A stretch of 6,427 nt of DNA, from contig USLU01000145.1 in assembly GCA_900555635.1 (NCBI GenBank), forward strand, positions 1 to 6,427. Direction: 5' to 3'. This document shows, in pieces, positions 1 through 6,427 of the stretch. The translations under genes were made by a program, and so were the position numbers. The DNA comes from an uncultured Bacteroides sp. (GTDB lineage Bacteria > Bacteroidota > Bacteroidia > Bacteroidales > Bacteroidaceae). The notes under the pieces were generated by a model. The model had not been told where the DNA came from and ran no database searches. It saw only the letters and a program-made list of their open reading frames with translations. Within the stretch, counting starts at the first letter, position 1. Every line of letters starts with the position of its first letter.

Positions 1-2090
1 GTGGAGCTTATTCGGCCGCGGTAAGGCAGCAGCGTGAAAAGGATATTCGATTTGTGGGTATTGATGCCCTCCCCGGCGAAGGCTACGGAGTGGAGCAGGT
101 GCTTGCCGGCGAACTGGATGCGACTTTTATTTATCCTACCGGCGGCGACCGTGTCATGCAGATTGCCATGGATATACTGAACAAACGTGATTTTCCTCGC
201 GAAACTTTACTCAATACCTCTGTCGTAGACCGTGATAACGCACTTATCATGAAGATGCAGACCGGGCATATCAGTACTCTTGACGGAAAGATTGAAATGC
301 TGAATGGTAAGATCAATCAAACCTTGACACGTTATGCTACCCAGCAAAGTTTGCTTTTGCTTAGTCTGATTGCCCTCTTATTGGTGGTAGGTTTGTTGGT
401 AGCTGTGTATCTGTCCTTGCGTGTCAAGAGTCGTTTGAACCGTGAGTTATCTATGCAGAAAAAGAAATTGGAGGAGCAGAAGACTCAGTTGATAGAACAA
501 ACCGAACTGCTGGAGGAGCAGAAGGAACAGTTGGAGCGACTTTCTCATGAACTGGAAGCGGCAACGCATGCCAAACTTGTATTCTTTACCAATATCTCCC
601 ATGACTTCCGTACTCCGCTGACTTTGATTGCCGATCCTATCGAACAACTTCTCTCTGATAAGACGATCACTGAACAGCCCCGTCAGTTGTTGGGACTGAT
701 GAAAAAGAATGTACATATCCTTCTTCGCCTGGTCAATCAGATTCTCGACTTCCGTAAGGTAGAGAACGGGCGTATGGAACTACATCTTGAGCCTTTCGAT
801 CTGTTGAACAGTTTCCAGGCATGGAATGACTCTTTCCGTATGGCTCTTCTGAAGAAGCATATATCGTTCGACTTCGAAGCAGGCGATGCCGACTTCCAGA
901 TGATGGCGGATGCTGAGAAGATGGAGCGTATTTACTTCAATCTATTCTCCAATGCCGTGAAATATACACCGGAGAATGGAAAGATAAATATACGCCTCGA
1001 AGCGGAAGAGCATGGCTATCGTCTGGCTATCTTCAATTCCGGCAGTTATATTTCATCGACCGATGTAGAAGCCATCTTCGAACGTTTCTATCAGGTAGAT
1101 GGTCATCAGGCAGGTACAGGTATTGGTCTGGCATTGGTGCGTGCTTTTGTCGAGATGCACGGTGGCAATATCACTGCCCATAGTGATGAGAAAGGAACTA
1201 CTTTTACGCTGACCTTTCCCAAGCAGGATGTCGCACAATATCATCCTGCAATCGTAACATTACCTGCCGGAGAAAAAGAAGTTTCGTCTATTTTGGTAGA
1301 TACGGAAATATTGGCTGGCGAAGAAGCAGTAGAAGCCGATTGCCCCATTGTACTCATTATAGATGATAATGCCGATATCCGTACCTACGTGAAATCATTA
1401 CTTTCTAAAGAGTTCCGTGTATTGGATGCTGCCGATGGTGCTACCGGAGTACGTCTTGCCATGAAGTATGTTCCTGATGTCATAATCTCCGATGTGATGA
1501 TGCCCGGTATGGATGGAGTGGAATGTTGCCGTCGTTTGAAGAGTGAGTTGCAGACTTGTCATATCCCGGTTATTCTGCTTACTGCCTGCTCTTTAGATGA
1601 ACAGCGCATCTTGGGATATGACGGTGGGGCGGATTCTTATATATCCAAGCCTTTTAATTCGCAGTTACTGCTATCCCGTATCCGTAATCTTATTACCAAT
1701 CGTAGGCAGTTGAAACAGTTCTTGGGAGATGGTCAAACGATAGAAAAAGAGTCGGTCAGTGATCTTGATAAGGATTTTGTATCTCGTTTCAAAGCGCTTG
1801 TCGAGGATAAGATGAAAGAACCGGACTTGAATGTAGAAGACCTGGGGCGTGAGATGGGGATGAGCCGTGTGCAGTTGTACCGTAAATTGAAGTCACTCAC
1901 CAACTATTCTCCCAATGAATTATTACGCCAGATAAGATTAAAGAAAGCGGCGTCTTTGCTAGCCTCCTCTGAAATGACGGTATCAGAGATTGCTTATGAA
2001 GTAGGCTTCTCGTCTCCTTCGTATTTTACGAAATGTTATAAAGAGCAATTTGGCGAAAGCCCGACTGATTTCTTGAAGCGGAAAGGATAG
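1..2090 (+). CDS. Hybrid two-component system regulator (HTCS) with periplasmic sugar-binding-protein-type sensor, 5'-truncated by window edge
   Basis: This is a membrane sensor that binds a ligand, probably a sugar, in the periplasm and drives transcription through its own DNA-binding domain. The frame is open from base 3, giving 695 visible residues (numbered from there); the GTG at 54 is internal. In order: the end of a type-1 periplasmic-binding-protein domain (to about 95), one membrane helix (about 115-139), a Glu/Gln-rich coiled coil (145-189), HisKA with phospho-acceptor His200 in NISHDFRTPL, and HATPase_c with N-box Asn317 and G2 box GTGIGLAL at 371. The receiver follows, with Asp454/455, phospho-acceptor Asp497, Thr527 and Lys549. 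An AraC-type domain (about 592-694) carries two helix-turn-helix units near 609-628 and 659-678. Family proteins are about 900 residues or more, so roughly a quarter or more is missing on the left. The sensor resembles fructose-binding BT1754 of B. thetaiotaomicron, from memory of the family; the ligand is inferred. The G1 box is atypical (NSGSYI). Confidence 0.95.
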   Translation, partial: GAYSAAVRQQREKDIRFVGIDALPGEGYGVEQVLAGELDATFIYPTGGDRVMQIAMDILNKRDFPRETLLNTSVVDRDNALIMKMQTGHISTLDGKIEMLNGKINQTLTRYATQQSLLLLSLIALLLVVGLLVAVYLSLRVKSRLNRELSMQKKKLEEQKTQLIEQTELLEEQKEQLERLSHELEAATHAKLVFFTNISHDFRTPLTLIADPIEQLLSDKTITEQPRQLLGLMKKNVHILLRLVNQILDFRKVENGRMELHLEPFDLLNSFQAWNDSFRMALLKKHISFDFEAGDADFQMMADAEKMERIYFNLFSNAVKYTPENGKINIRLEAEEHGYRLAIFNSGSYISSTDVEAIFERFYQVDGHQAGTGIGLALVRAFVEMHGGNITAHSDEKGTTFTLTFPKQDVAQYHPAIVTLPAGEKEVSSILVDTEILAGEEAVEADCPIVLIIDDNADIRTYVKSLLSKEFRVLDAADGATGVRLAMKYVPDVIISDVMMPGMDGVECCRRLKSELQTCHIPVILLTACSLDEQRILGYDGGADSYISKPFNSQLLLSRIRNLITNRRQLKQFLGDGQTIEKESVSDLDKDFVSRFKALVEDKMKEPDLNVEDLGREMGMSRVQLYRKLKSLTNYSPNELLRQIRLKKAASLLASSEMTVSEIAYEVGFSSPSYFTKCYKEQFGESPTDFLKRKG
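468..524 (+). repeat. Short in-frame repeat in the HTCS signalling coiled coil
   Basis: The peptide LEEQK is encoded at 468-482 and again at 510-524, 42 bases (14 residues, two heptads) apart. The DNA differs only in the first base (ttg versus ctg), and the following residues are also similar (TQL, EQL). It lies just after the membrane helix and before the HisKA domain, where a two-helix signalling coiled coil is expected. It may reflect a small tandem duplication that keeps helix phase, or simply compositional convergence. Confidence 0.6.
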
Positions 2091-2114
2091 TCACTCAAAT
2101 TAATATAAAACGTA

Positions 2115-2144
2115 CGAGGTTGTTTCCTTTCAGAAACAACCTCG
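2115..2144. terminator. Hairpin terminator between convergent genes
   Basis: A perfect 12-bp stem (2115-2126 paired with 2133-2144) with a 6-base loop begins 24 bases after the HTCS stop codon. On the plus strand no T-run follows it. On the minus strand the stem is followed by TACGTTTTATATTA, a T-rich tail that fits termination of the leftward small gene. It probably serves both convergent transcripts, better on the minus strand; this is inferred from structure only. Confidence 0.7.
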
Positions 2145-2171
2145 CGCATTAAAGGGTAAATGCATGGAATT

Positions 2172-2363
2172 TTATTTCAGCATTTGTTGTAAATTATCTC
2201 TTCCCCAGAAGTAATATACTGCCAAGCCAATCCAACTGGTAAGAATTACAAGAATGATTGCCACCAACTTCTTTTCAGTAGCAACATTTCTCCAACGCCA
2301 CATTTCCATGGCTGCTTTGATAGTCAGTATTACACCAACAATCCAGATAATAAATCCAATCAT
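2172..2363 (-). CDS. Small two-helix membrane protein, PLDNc_N-like
   Basis: This is a 63-residue integral membrane protein with two predicted helices, about residues 2-18 and 33-53. A short polar, basic loop (MWRWRNVATEKK) joins them, and a charged tail (GRDNLQQMLK) follows. The second helix, with a Trp-Ile-Gly turn followed by VYYFWGRDN, resembles the phospholipase-D-nuclease N-terminal family (PLDNc_N), which also occurs as stand-alone proteins of this size. No catalytic HKD motif is present, so no enzymatic activity is implied and the function is unknown. The ATG at 2363 is preceded by an A-rich stretch with no strong Shine-Dalgarno, normal for Bacteroidota. It lies 103 bases downstream of the Tricorn-like gene on the same strand, so read-through or a weak promoter of its own near 2390-2397 are both possible. 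Gene reality is supported by family-like sequence and a terminator-like hairpin just beyond the stop. Confidence 0.8.
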   Translation of the reverse strand: MIGFIIWIVGVILTIKAAMEMWRWRNVATEKKLVAIILVILTSWIGLAVYYFWGRDNLQQMLK

Positions 2364-2389
2364 AATGTTCGTTCTTTTTTATTGTAAAA

Positions 2390-2397
2390 CAAATAGA
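2390..2397 (-). promoter_or_regulatory. Weak candidate -7 element for the small membrane protein gene
   Basis: Read on the minus strand the bases are TCTATTTG, seven of eight matching the Bacteroides -7 consensus TAnnTTTG. It lies 26 bases upstream of the ATG at 2363. No convincing TTTG -33 partner is visible at the expected spacing, and the site overlaps the T-rich tail of the neighbouring hairpin. It may therefore be terminator sequence instead. Confidence 0.25.
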
Positions 2398-2398
2398 G

Positions 2399-2415
2399 CC
2401 TGAATCCGGTTCAGG
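2399..2415 (-). terminator. Possible weak intrinsic terminator after the Tricorn-like gene
   Basis: A 6-bp stem (cctgaa at 2399-2404 with ttcagg at 2410-2415) encloses a 5-base loop in which one further T-G pair is possible. On the minus strand it is followed by CTCTATTTGTTTTAC, a T-rich but interrupted tail. It starts about 50 bases after the peptidase stop at 2467. The stem is short, so partial read-through into the small membrane gene is plausible. Confidence 0.4.
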
Positions 2416-2466
2416 AATAGTCTTTATTTTTTAATTTTGCTTATTCTGCTATTCTTACGAGTGTAG

Positions 2467-5400
2467 TTATTCTACTCCCAAGTCCTTCATGGTCCTTGGT
2501 GCGGGTACACCCGGTAGTGGCTTGCGGTCTTTCAATTGCTCCAATGCTACTTCGATAGCTTTGTTCAATTGTTCGTCCACACCCATTTGTTCTTTGATCG
2601 GATCGTTATCGATGAGAATATCAGGATCTACTCCATGATTTTCTACAATCCACTGCCCGGTCTTAGCGTCGTAATTAGTGAAGAACGGAACGCGTATATC
2701 CGTACCATCCATATATGGTAATGAGCCACTGATGCCTACAATGCCGCCCCAAGTACGTGTACCAATCACTGTACCGATCTTCGTAGCTTTAAAGCTCCAA
2801 GGGAACAGGTCACCGTCCGATGCTGAGTATTTGTTGATAAGCAATACCTTTGGTCCTACTTGAGTCCCTTCGGGTATAGTGCCCACTTTTGTGGAACCGC
2901 GGCGCATCGTCAAGCGATACGGATCACGAAGCAGACGCTCGATAACCATGGGCGAAATGTTACCGCCACCATTGGCACGATCGTCAATAATCAATGCTTC
3001 TTTGTCCAGTTGCGGATAGTAGTAACGGGCAAATTCATTCAATCCTTCGGGACCCATATCGGGAATATAGATATAACCTACGCGTCCGTTAGTTGCTTTT
3101 TCTACTTTCTTGATGTTGTTTTGCACCCAATCATAATGATACAAAGGGGCTTCATCGTTTATCGGGTTCACCACAACTTTACGTGCACCGGTTTCGGAAG
3201 GACTACTATTGATAGTCAGCTCTGTCAAAACTCCGGCTTTGCCAGCCAAGAGGCTGTATATATTCTGAGTGGTAGTAGTTGGAATGTCATCAATGGCTAT
3301 GATGTAATCCCCTTCTTTCACATTCATCCCCGGTTCGGTGAATGGAGAGCGAAGCTCGGGACGGTAGTTAGCGCCCGGAAGGATTCTTTCGATACGATAA
3401 TAACCGCTCTTATCTCTGCTAAGTTCTGCACCCAACAATCCCATCTTGATACGTTTGGGAGCGGGGTATTCGCCTGGGCTGACGTAAGCGTGTCCGCAAG
3501 CCAACTCACTAATCAACTCACCGATGACGTAGTTCAAGTCTAGTCGTGTTTTAACGTAAGGCAGCAATACGGCATATTTCTCTTTTAACGCTTTCCAGTC
3601 TACGCCATGCATGTTTTCCAGATAGAATCCATCGCGGTAGGCGCGCCATGCCTCGTCATAAATCTGTGCCCATTCTTGCGGATAGTCTATAGGGGCAATC
3701 ATATCATTCAGATTTACAGCTTCGTCCAAAGCGGCTTTTCCTGTAGGAAGATCGATTACGTAGAGGTTATTGTCCTTGGAGAAGAGCGCTTTCTTGCTTC
3801 CGGCATCCATGAACATAGCTGCACCTTCGGCTACAGTTTCTTCTTTTTGCTTGGCAAGATCGAATGATTTGGTATCTCCATTGGTGTAGTACCACACTTT
3901 CTTTCCGTCCGAATAAAAGTTTCCATAATAACCTGCTGTTAAAGGCAATTTAAGAATGCGTTCCGAAATACCCTCAGGATCGAATTTTACGGTAACTGCA
4001 TCATTAGTCTGCTTTTCTGTTACAGCTGTCTTCTTCTTGTCGTTTGCTGCCTTGGGCTGCTGTATTTCGGCTTTTATTTCTACTTCTGCATCTTTGGGCA
4101 GGAAGGGGGAGGGAGTATCGTTTGCTAGTAGGGCGATATAAACACCTCTCATGCGATTATAAGCAAAGTTCCACTCTACTTGACTGTAAATAGGGTTAAA
4201 GTCACGTTCGGAGGAGAAGATAAGATATTTCCCGTCAGTACTGAACACTGGGGAAGAAGAAGAATACCACTTTTCTGTAATGGGGTATTCCTTTCCTGAT
4301 GTCAAGTTATAGACATAGACTACACTCATATTGTTTTCACCCGATTTTGTGTAAGTGATCCATTGGCTATCCGGGGCAAAGCTAACTCCGTAATATTCAC
4401 CCATCGGGTTCTGCATCAGAGTTTTCTTGGTTTTGGAAGCAACGTCTAGCAATACAATGCGGTTCTTACGGTCGGTGTAGAGCACTTTTTTGCTGTCAGG
4501 ACTCCATGTCAGGGCACGGATATAAGTATCATTGTCTTTGGTCAATTGGATAGGGTTACCACTTGCGGCAGGCTGCAACCAGATTTCTGTTTCACCGGTA
4601 CGGTCGGAGATATAGGCGATGTATTTTCCGTCGGGACTCCAGTTACCCTCCCGGTCGTTAGCTCCGGGTGTACGGGTGATGTCGCGGGTTACACCTTTTT
4701 CAGCGGGAACATCGAATATCTCGCCTCTTGCCGTTAAAGCCAGTCTGCTACCATCGGGTGAGAGGCTTACTGTATTGATATTGTCGGATACCTTCTTCAT
4801 CTCTTTGCGTGCATAGATGTTTTCGGCATTCAACGTGATATTGATTTTCTCAGCTTTACGGGTTGCAGGATTAAATTTGTAGAGATATCCGGCATTCTCG
4901 AAAACAATGATTTTTCCGTTTGTGCTAGGGAATTTTACATCATAGTCGGTGAAGTTTGTTACCTTTTCGGTCTGTTTGGTTTGGGTGTTATATACAAATA
5001 GGTTCATGATGCGGTCGCGGTCGGAGATGAAGAAAATCTCATTTCCAATCCACATAGGCATTATATCTTGAGCGATGTTATTGGTAACATTCTCTACCTT
5101 TTGAGTAACGGGATCATAAATCCAGATGTCGTCGGCCATACCACCTTTATAATATTTCCAGGTGCGGAATTCGCGGAATACGCGGTTGTAGGCTAGCTTC
5201 TTACCATCGGGAGAGTAACTACAGAAACCACCTTCGGGCAATGGAATAGCTTCTGACATGCCACCATCTTTGGAAATAGTCCAGAGTTTACCCATGAATC
5301 CGTCGCTGATCCGGTTGCGGTAAACGATATGTTTTCCATCGGGACTCCAAGTCATTACTACATTATTGGGTCCCATGCGATCACCTAAGTCATCGCGGCT

Positions 5401-5721
5401 GTTGGTTGACGTATAAGTGAGCCGTTGAGGTTCTCCACCGTTAGCTGAAAGAAGATATACTTCCCGATTTCCGTCATATTCACCCGTGAAAGCAATAGAT
5501 TTTCCGTCGGGTGAGAAACGGGCAAACATTTCATATCCGATGTAAGACGTAAGTCTTTGAGCTTCACCACCGTTCAGAGGGGCTTTGTACAAATCTCCTG
5601 CGTAGGAGAATACTACTTCCGAACCGTTTGTAGTGGGGAAGCGCAACAATCTGGCTTCATCGGCATATCCGGTGAAAGCTGTCCCTGCAAGCAGCAAGGA
5701 GAGTAGGAACTTCTTTTTCAT
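2467..5721 (-). CDS. Exported Tricorn-type protease, S41 family with PDZ domain
   Basis: This is a secreted serine peptidase homologous to archaeal Tricorn, which trims oligopeptides; here it probably acts in the periplasm. The chosen ATG at 5721 gives 1084 residues and starts directly with a signal peptide (MKKKFLLSLLLAG, likely cleavage after GYA, residue 20); an in-frame ATG at 5760 would add 13 residues ahead of it. Propeller blades carry SPDGK-like PD40 motifs near residues 70, 126, 170, 321, 362, 407, 449 and 494. A Lys/Ala/Glu-rich linker lies near 545-575, then C1 helical domain (about 677-757), PDZ (about 759-852) and C2 S41 core (about 867-1062). Catalytic candidates are His744, nucleophile Ser968 with Asp969 in SASDGD, Glu1027 in ENHGVDPD, and DDRANGGGN at 913. 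They fall almost at T. acidophilum Tricorn positions (746, 965, 966, 1023; numbers from memory). The Ser before the His in Tricorn (745) is Gly743 here. In vivo substrates are unknown. Confidence 0.95.
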   Translation of the reverse strand: MKKKFLLSLLLAGTAFTGYADEARLLRFPTTNGSEVVFSYAGDLYKAPLNGGEAQRLTSYIGYEMFARFSPDGKSIAFTGEYDGNREVYLLSANGGEPQRLTYTSTNSRDDLGDRMGPNNVVMTWSPDGKHIVYRNRISDGFMGKLWTISKDGGMSEAIPLPEGGFCSYSPDGKKLAYNRVFREFRTWKYYKGGMADDIWIYDPVTQKVENVTNNIAQDIMPMWIGNEIFFISDRDRIMNLFVYNTQTKQTEKVTNFTDYDVKFPSTNGKIIVFENAGYLYKFNPATRKAEKINITLNAENIYARKEMKKVSDNINTVSLSPDGSRLALTARGEIFDVPAEKGVTRDITRTPGANDREGNWSPDGKYIAYISDRTGETEIWLQPAASGNPIQLTKDNDTYIRALTWSPDSKKVLYTDRKNRIVLLDVASKTKKTLMQNPMGEYYGVSFAPDSQWITYTKSGENNMSVVYVYNLTSGKEYPITEKWYSSSSPVFSTDGKYLIFSSERDFNPIYSQVEWNFAYNRMRGVYIALLANDTPSPFLPKDAEVEIKAEIQQPKAANDKKKTAVTEKQTNDAVTVKFDPEGISERILKLPLTAGYYGNFYSDGKKVWYYTNGDTKSFDLAKQKEETVAEGAAMFMDAGSKKALFSKDNNLYVIDLPTGKAALDEAVNLNDMIAPIDYPQEWAQIYDEAWRAYRDGFYLENMHGVDWKALKEKYAVLLPYVKTRLDLNYVIGELISELACGHAYVSPGEYPAPKRIKMGLLGAELSRDKSGYYRIERILPGANYRPELRSPFTEPGMNVKEGDYIIAIDDIPTTTTQNIYSLLAGKAGVLTELTINSSPSETGARKVVVNPINDEAPLYHYDWVQNNIKKVEKATNGRVGYIYIPDMGPEGLNEFARYYYPQLDKEALIIDDRANGGGNISPMVIERLLRDPYRLTMRRGSTKVGTIPEGTQVGPKVLLINKYSASDGDLFPWSFKATKIGTVIGTRTWGGIVGISGSLPYMDGTDIRVPFFTNYDAKTGQWIVENHGVDPDILIDNDPIKEQMGVDEQLNKAIEVALEQLKDRKPLPGVPAPRTMKDLGVE

Positions 5722-5780
5722 GAAGATGTATTTAGTGTTAAGATATCTGTTTCCGATCATTTTATTTTTCGGACAACAAG

Positions 5781-5811
5781 CAAAGATATATCTTTTATCT
5801 GTGAATGCAGA
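5781..5811 (-). promoter_or_regulatory. Bacteroides-type promoter of the Tricorn-like gene
   Basis: On the minus strand, TATCTTTG (5788 to 5781) is a perfect match to the Bacteroidota -7 consensus TAnnTTTG. TCTG (5811 to 5808) lies 19 bases upstream, a three-of-four match to the -33 TTTG box at normal spacing. Transcription would start around 5770-5776, leaving a leader of about 50 bases before the ATG at 5721. Both candidate start codons (5760 and 5721) would be on the transcript, so the promoter does not decide the start; the signal peptide does. Confidence 0.65.
5782..5795. promoter_or_regulatory. 14-bp perfect palindrome overlapping the -7 box
   Basis: AAAGATATATCTTT is identical to its reverse complement and covers seven of the eight bases of the -7 element plus the adjacent spacer. 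It could be an operator for a dimeric regulator, but AT-rich palindromes of this size also arise by chance. No second copy was noticed in the window. Confidence 0.25.
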
Positions 5812-5888
5812 TACGCATGGCAGGTTTTATTGCTAAAAAGTACAAGTAAAAGATAGTTGAACGTTATCTCTATTCTTTTTGTAATATA

Positions 5889-5925
5889 AAAAGGGGAAAG
5901 AATCTTATTAATCCTTTCCCCTTTT
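5889..5925 (-). terminator. Intrinsic terminator of the pyruvate:ferredoxin oxidoreductase gene
   Basis: A perfect 12-bp stem (5889-5900 with 5914-5925, core GGGG/CCCC) has a 13-base AT-rich loop. On the minus strand it is followed by TATATTAC, with the T-run forming the end of the stem. It starts 32 bases after the PFOR stop codon, as expected for a factor-independent terminator. It separates PFOR transcription from the Tricorn-like gene, which has its own promoter. Confidence 0.85.
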
Positions 5926-5957
5926 ATAGATTTATCGAAATCTTACTAAGATATCAA

Positions 5958-6427
5958 TTATTCAGCGGTACCCCAAGCTTGGTTAGCCAAACGCTTGTAG
6001 TTGTTGAAACGCCATTTAGCATTGTCTTCAGCAGCTTGGAACAGTTCATCAGCTTCAGCAGGATATTGCTTCATCAATGATGAGTAGCGGACTTCGCTCT
6101 TCAAGAATGGTTTGAAATTTTCCCAAGTCGGCTCTTTGCTATCCAGCGTGAACGGATTCTTGCCTTCAGCTTCCAAAGCCGGGTTGTAACGCCACAAGTG
6201 CCAGTAACCACATGCAACAGCCTTTTCTTCTTCTTCCTGGCTCTTACCCATACCAGCCTTCAAACCGTGGTTGATACACGGAGCGTAAGCGATGATGAGT
6301 GATGGTCCGGGATATGCTTCTGCCTCGCGGATAGCTTTCAAAGTCTGAGCTTGGTCAGCACCCATAGCGATTTGAGCAACATATACATAACCGTAAGTAG
6401 TAGCCATCAGACCGAGGTCTTTCTTAC
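5958..6427 (-). CDS. nifJ: Pyruvate:ferredoxin (flavodoxin) oxidoreductase, C-terminal part, truncated by window edge
   Basis: This cytoplasmic enzyme oxidises pyruvate with CoA to acetyl-CoA and CO2 and passes electrons to ferredoxin or flavodoxin; it is central to anaerobic fermentation. The frame is open to the right edge, so the ATG at 6407 is internal and 155 residues are visible. The first visible residues (KKDLGLMATTYGYVYVAQIA) are characteristic of the thiamine-diphosphate-binding domain VI. The motif YAPCINHG holds Cys50 (visible numbering), equivalent to the fourth ligand of the proximal [4Fe-4S] cluster in Desulfovibrio africanus PFOR (Cys1071, from family knowledge). GYWHLWRYNP and the C-terminal helical region also fit. 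The protein ends at NQAWGTAE, without the roughly 60-residue oxygen-protective extension of the Desulfovibrio enzyme. The full protein should be about 1180 residues. A strong terminator follows, so it is the last gene of its transcript. Confidence 0.97.
   Translation of the reverse strand, partial: KKDLGLMATTYGYVYVAQIAMGADQAQTLKAIREAEAYPGPSLIIAYAPCINHGLKAGMGKSQEEEEKAVACGYWHLWRYNPALEAEGKNPFTLDSKEPTWENFKPFLKSEVRYSSLMKQYPAEADELFQAAEDNAKWRFNNYKRLANQAWGTAE

Noticed and set aside
54..56. GTG at 54 as the start of the HTCS gene
   Set aside because: The frame stays open to the left edge and the upstream residues continue the periplasmic-binding-protein fold (RFVGID strand), so this Val is internal.
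447..716. An 89-codon minus-strand frame inside the HTCS gene, rich in Leu and Phe
   Set aside because: The Leu/Phe/Gln richness is the complement of the Glu/Gln/Lys coiled-coil codons of the HTCS.
2860..3543. A 227-codon open frame on the plus strand opposite the Tricorn-like gene
   Set aside because: It is fully antisense to a domain-rich coding region with conserved catalytic motifs. Its own product has no recognisable domain, so it is a shadow frame.
4489..5350. Recurring plus-strand motif similar to ccgtcgggactcca, seen several times
   Set aside because: These copies encode the WSPDGK motifs of the propeller blades on the minus strand, so they are protein repeats and not a DNA element or CRISPR.
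5722..5760. Upstream ATG at 5760 as the start of the peptidase
   Set aside because: It would put 13 polar or aromatic residues before a textbook signal peptide that begins at the ATG at 5721.
5633..5836. A 67-codon plus-strand frame across the start of the peptidase gene and its promoter
   Set aside because: It overlaps the signal-peptide codons and promoter of the real gene and shows no family resemblance.

Overview
The window looks like a chromosomal stretch of a gut Bacteroides or close relative (Bacteroidota). Three things point there: a one-protein hybrid two-component regulator (sensor, kinase, receiver and AraC-type DNA-binding domain in one chain), a secreted Tricorn-like S41 peptidase, and a perfect TAnnTTTG -7 box with no strong Shine-Dalgarno sequences. 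The assignment rests on protein and promoter style, not on a database match.

Layout: positions 1-2090 (+) hold the C-terminal 695 residues of a hybrid two-component system (HTCS) protein whose N-terminus lies left of the window. Its periplasmic part resembles the sugar-binding-protein sensor of the fructose-responsive B. thetaiotaomicron BT1754 type. A 12-bp hairpin at 2115-2144 separates it from the convergent minus-strand genes. Positions 2172-2363 (-) encode a 63-residue two-helix membrane protein of the PLDNc_N type. Positions 2467-5721 (-) encode a 1084-residue exported Tricorn-type protease with propeller repeats, PDZ and S41 catalytic domains. Its promoter is visible at 5781-5811. Positions 5958-6427 (-) hold the C-terminal 155 residues of pyruvate:ferredoxin oxidoreductase, closed by a strong intrinsic terminator at 5889-5925.

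The genes do not form an evident single system. PFOR is central fermentative metabolism, the Tricorn homologue is an envelope peptidase, the small protein may be read from the peptidase transcript or from its own weak promoter, and the HTCS probably controls a carbohydrate locus outside the window. No CRISPR array, insertion sequence, tRNA or rRNA is visible. I see no convincing undescribed system. The points most worth a second look are a Gly in place of Tricorn's His-orienting Ser, an atypical kinase G1 box, and a 14-bp palindrome overlapping the peptidase promoter.
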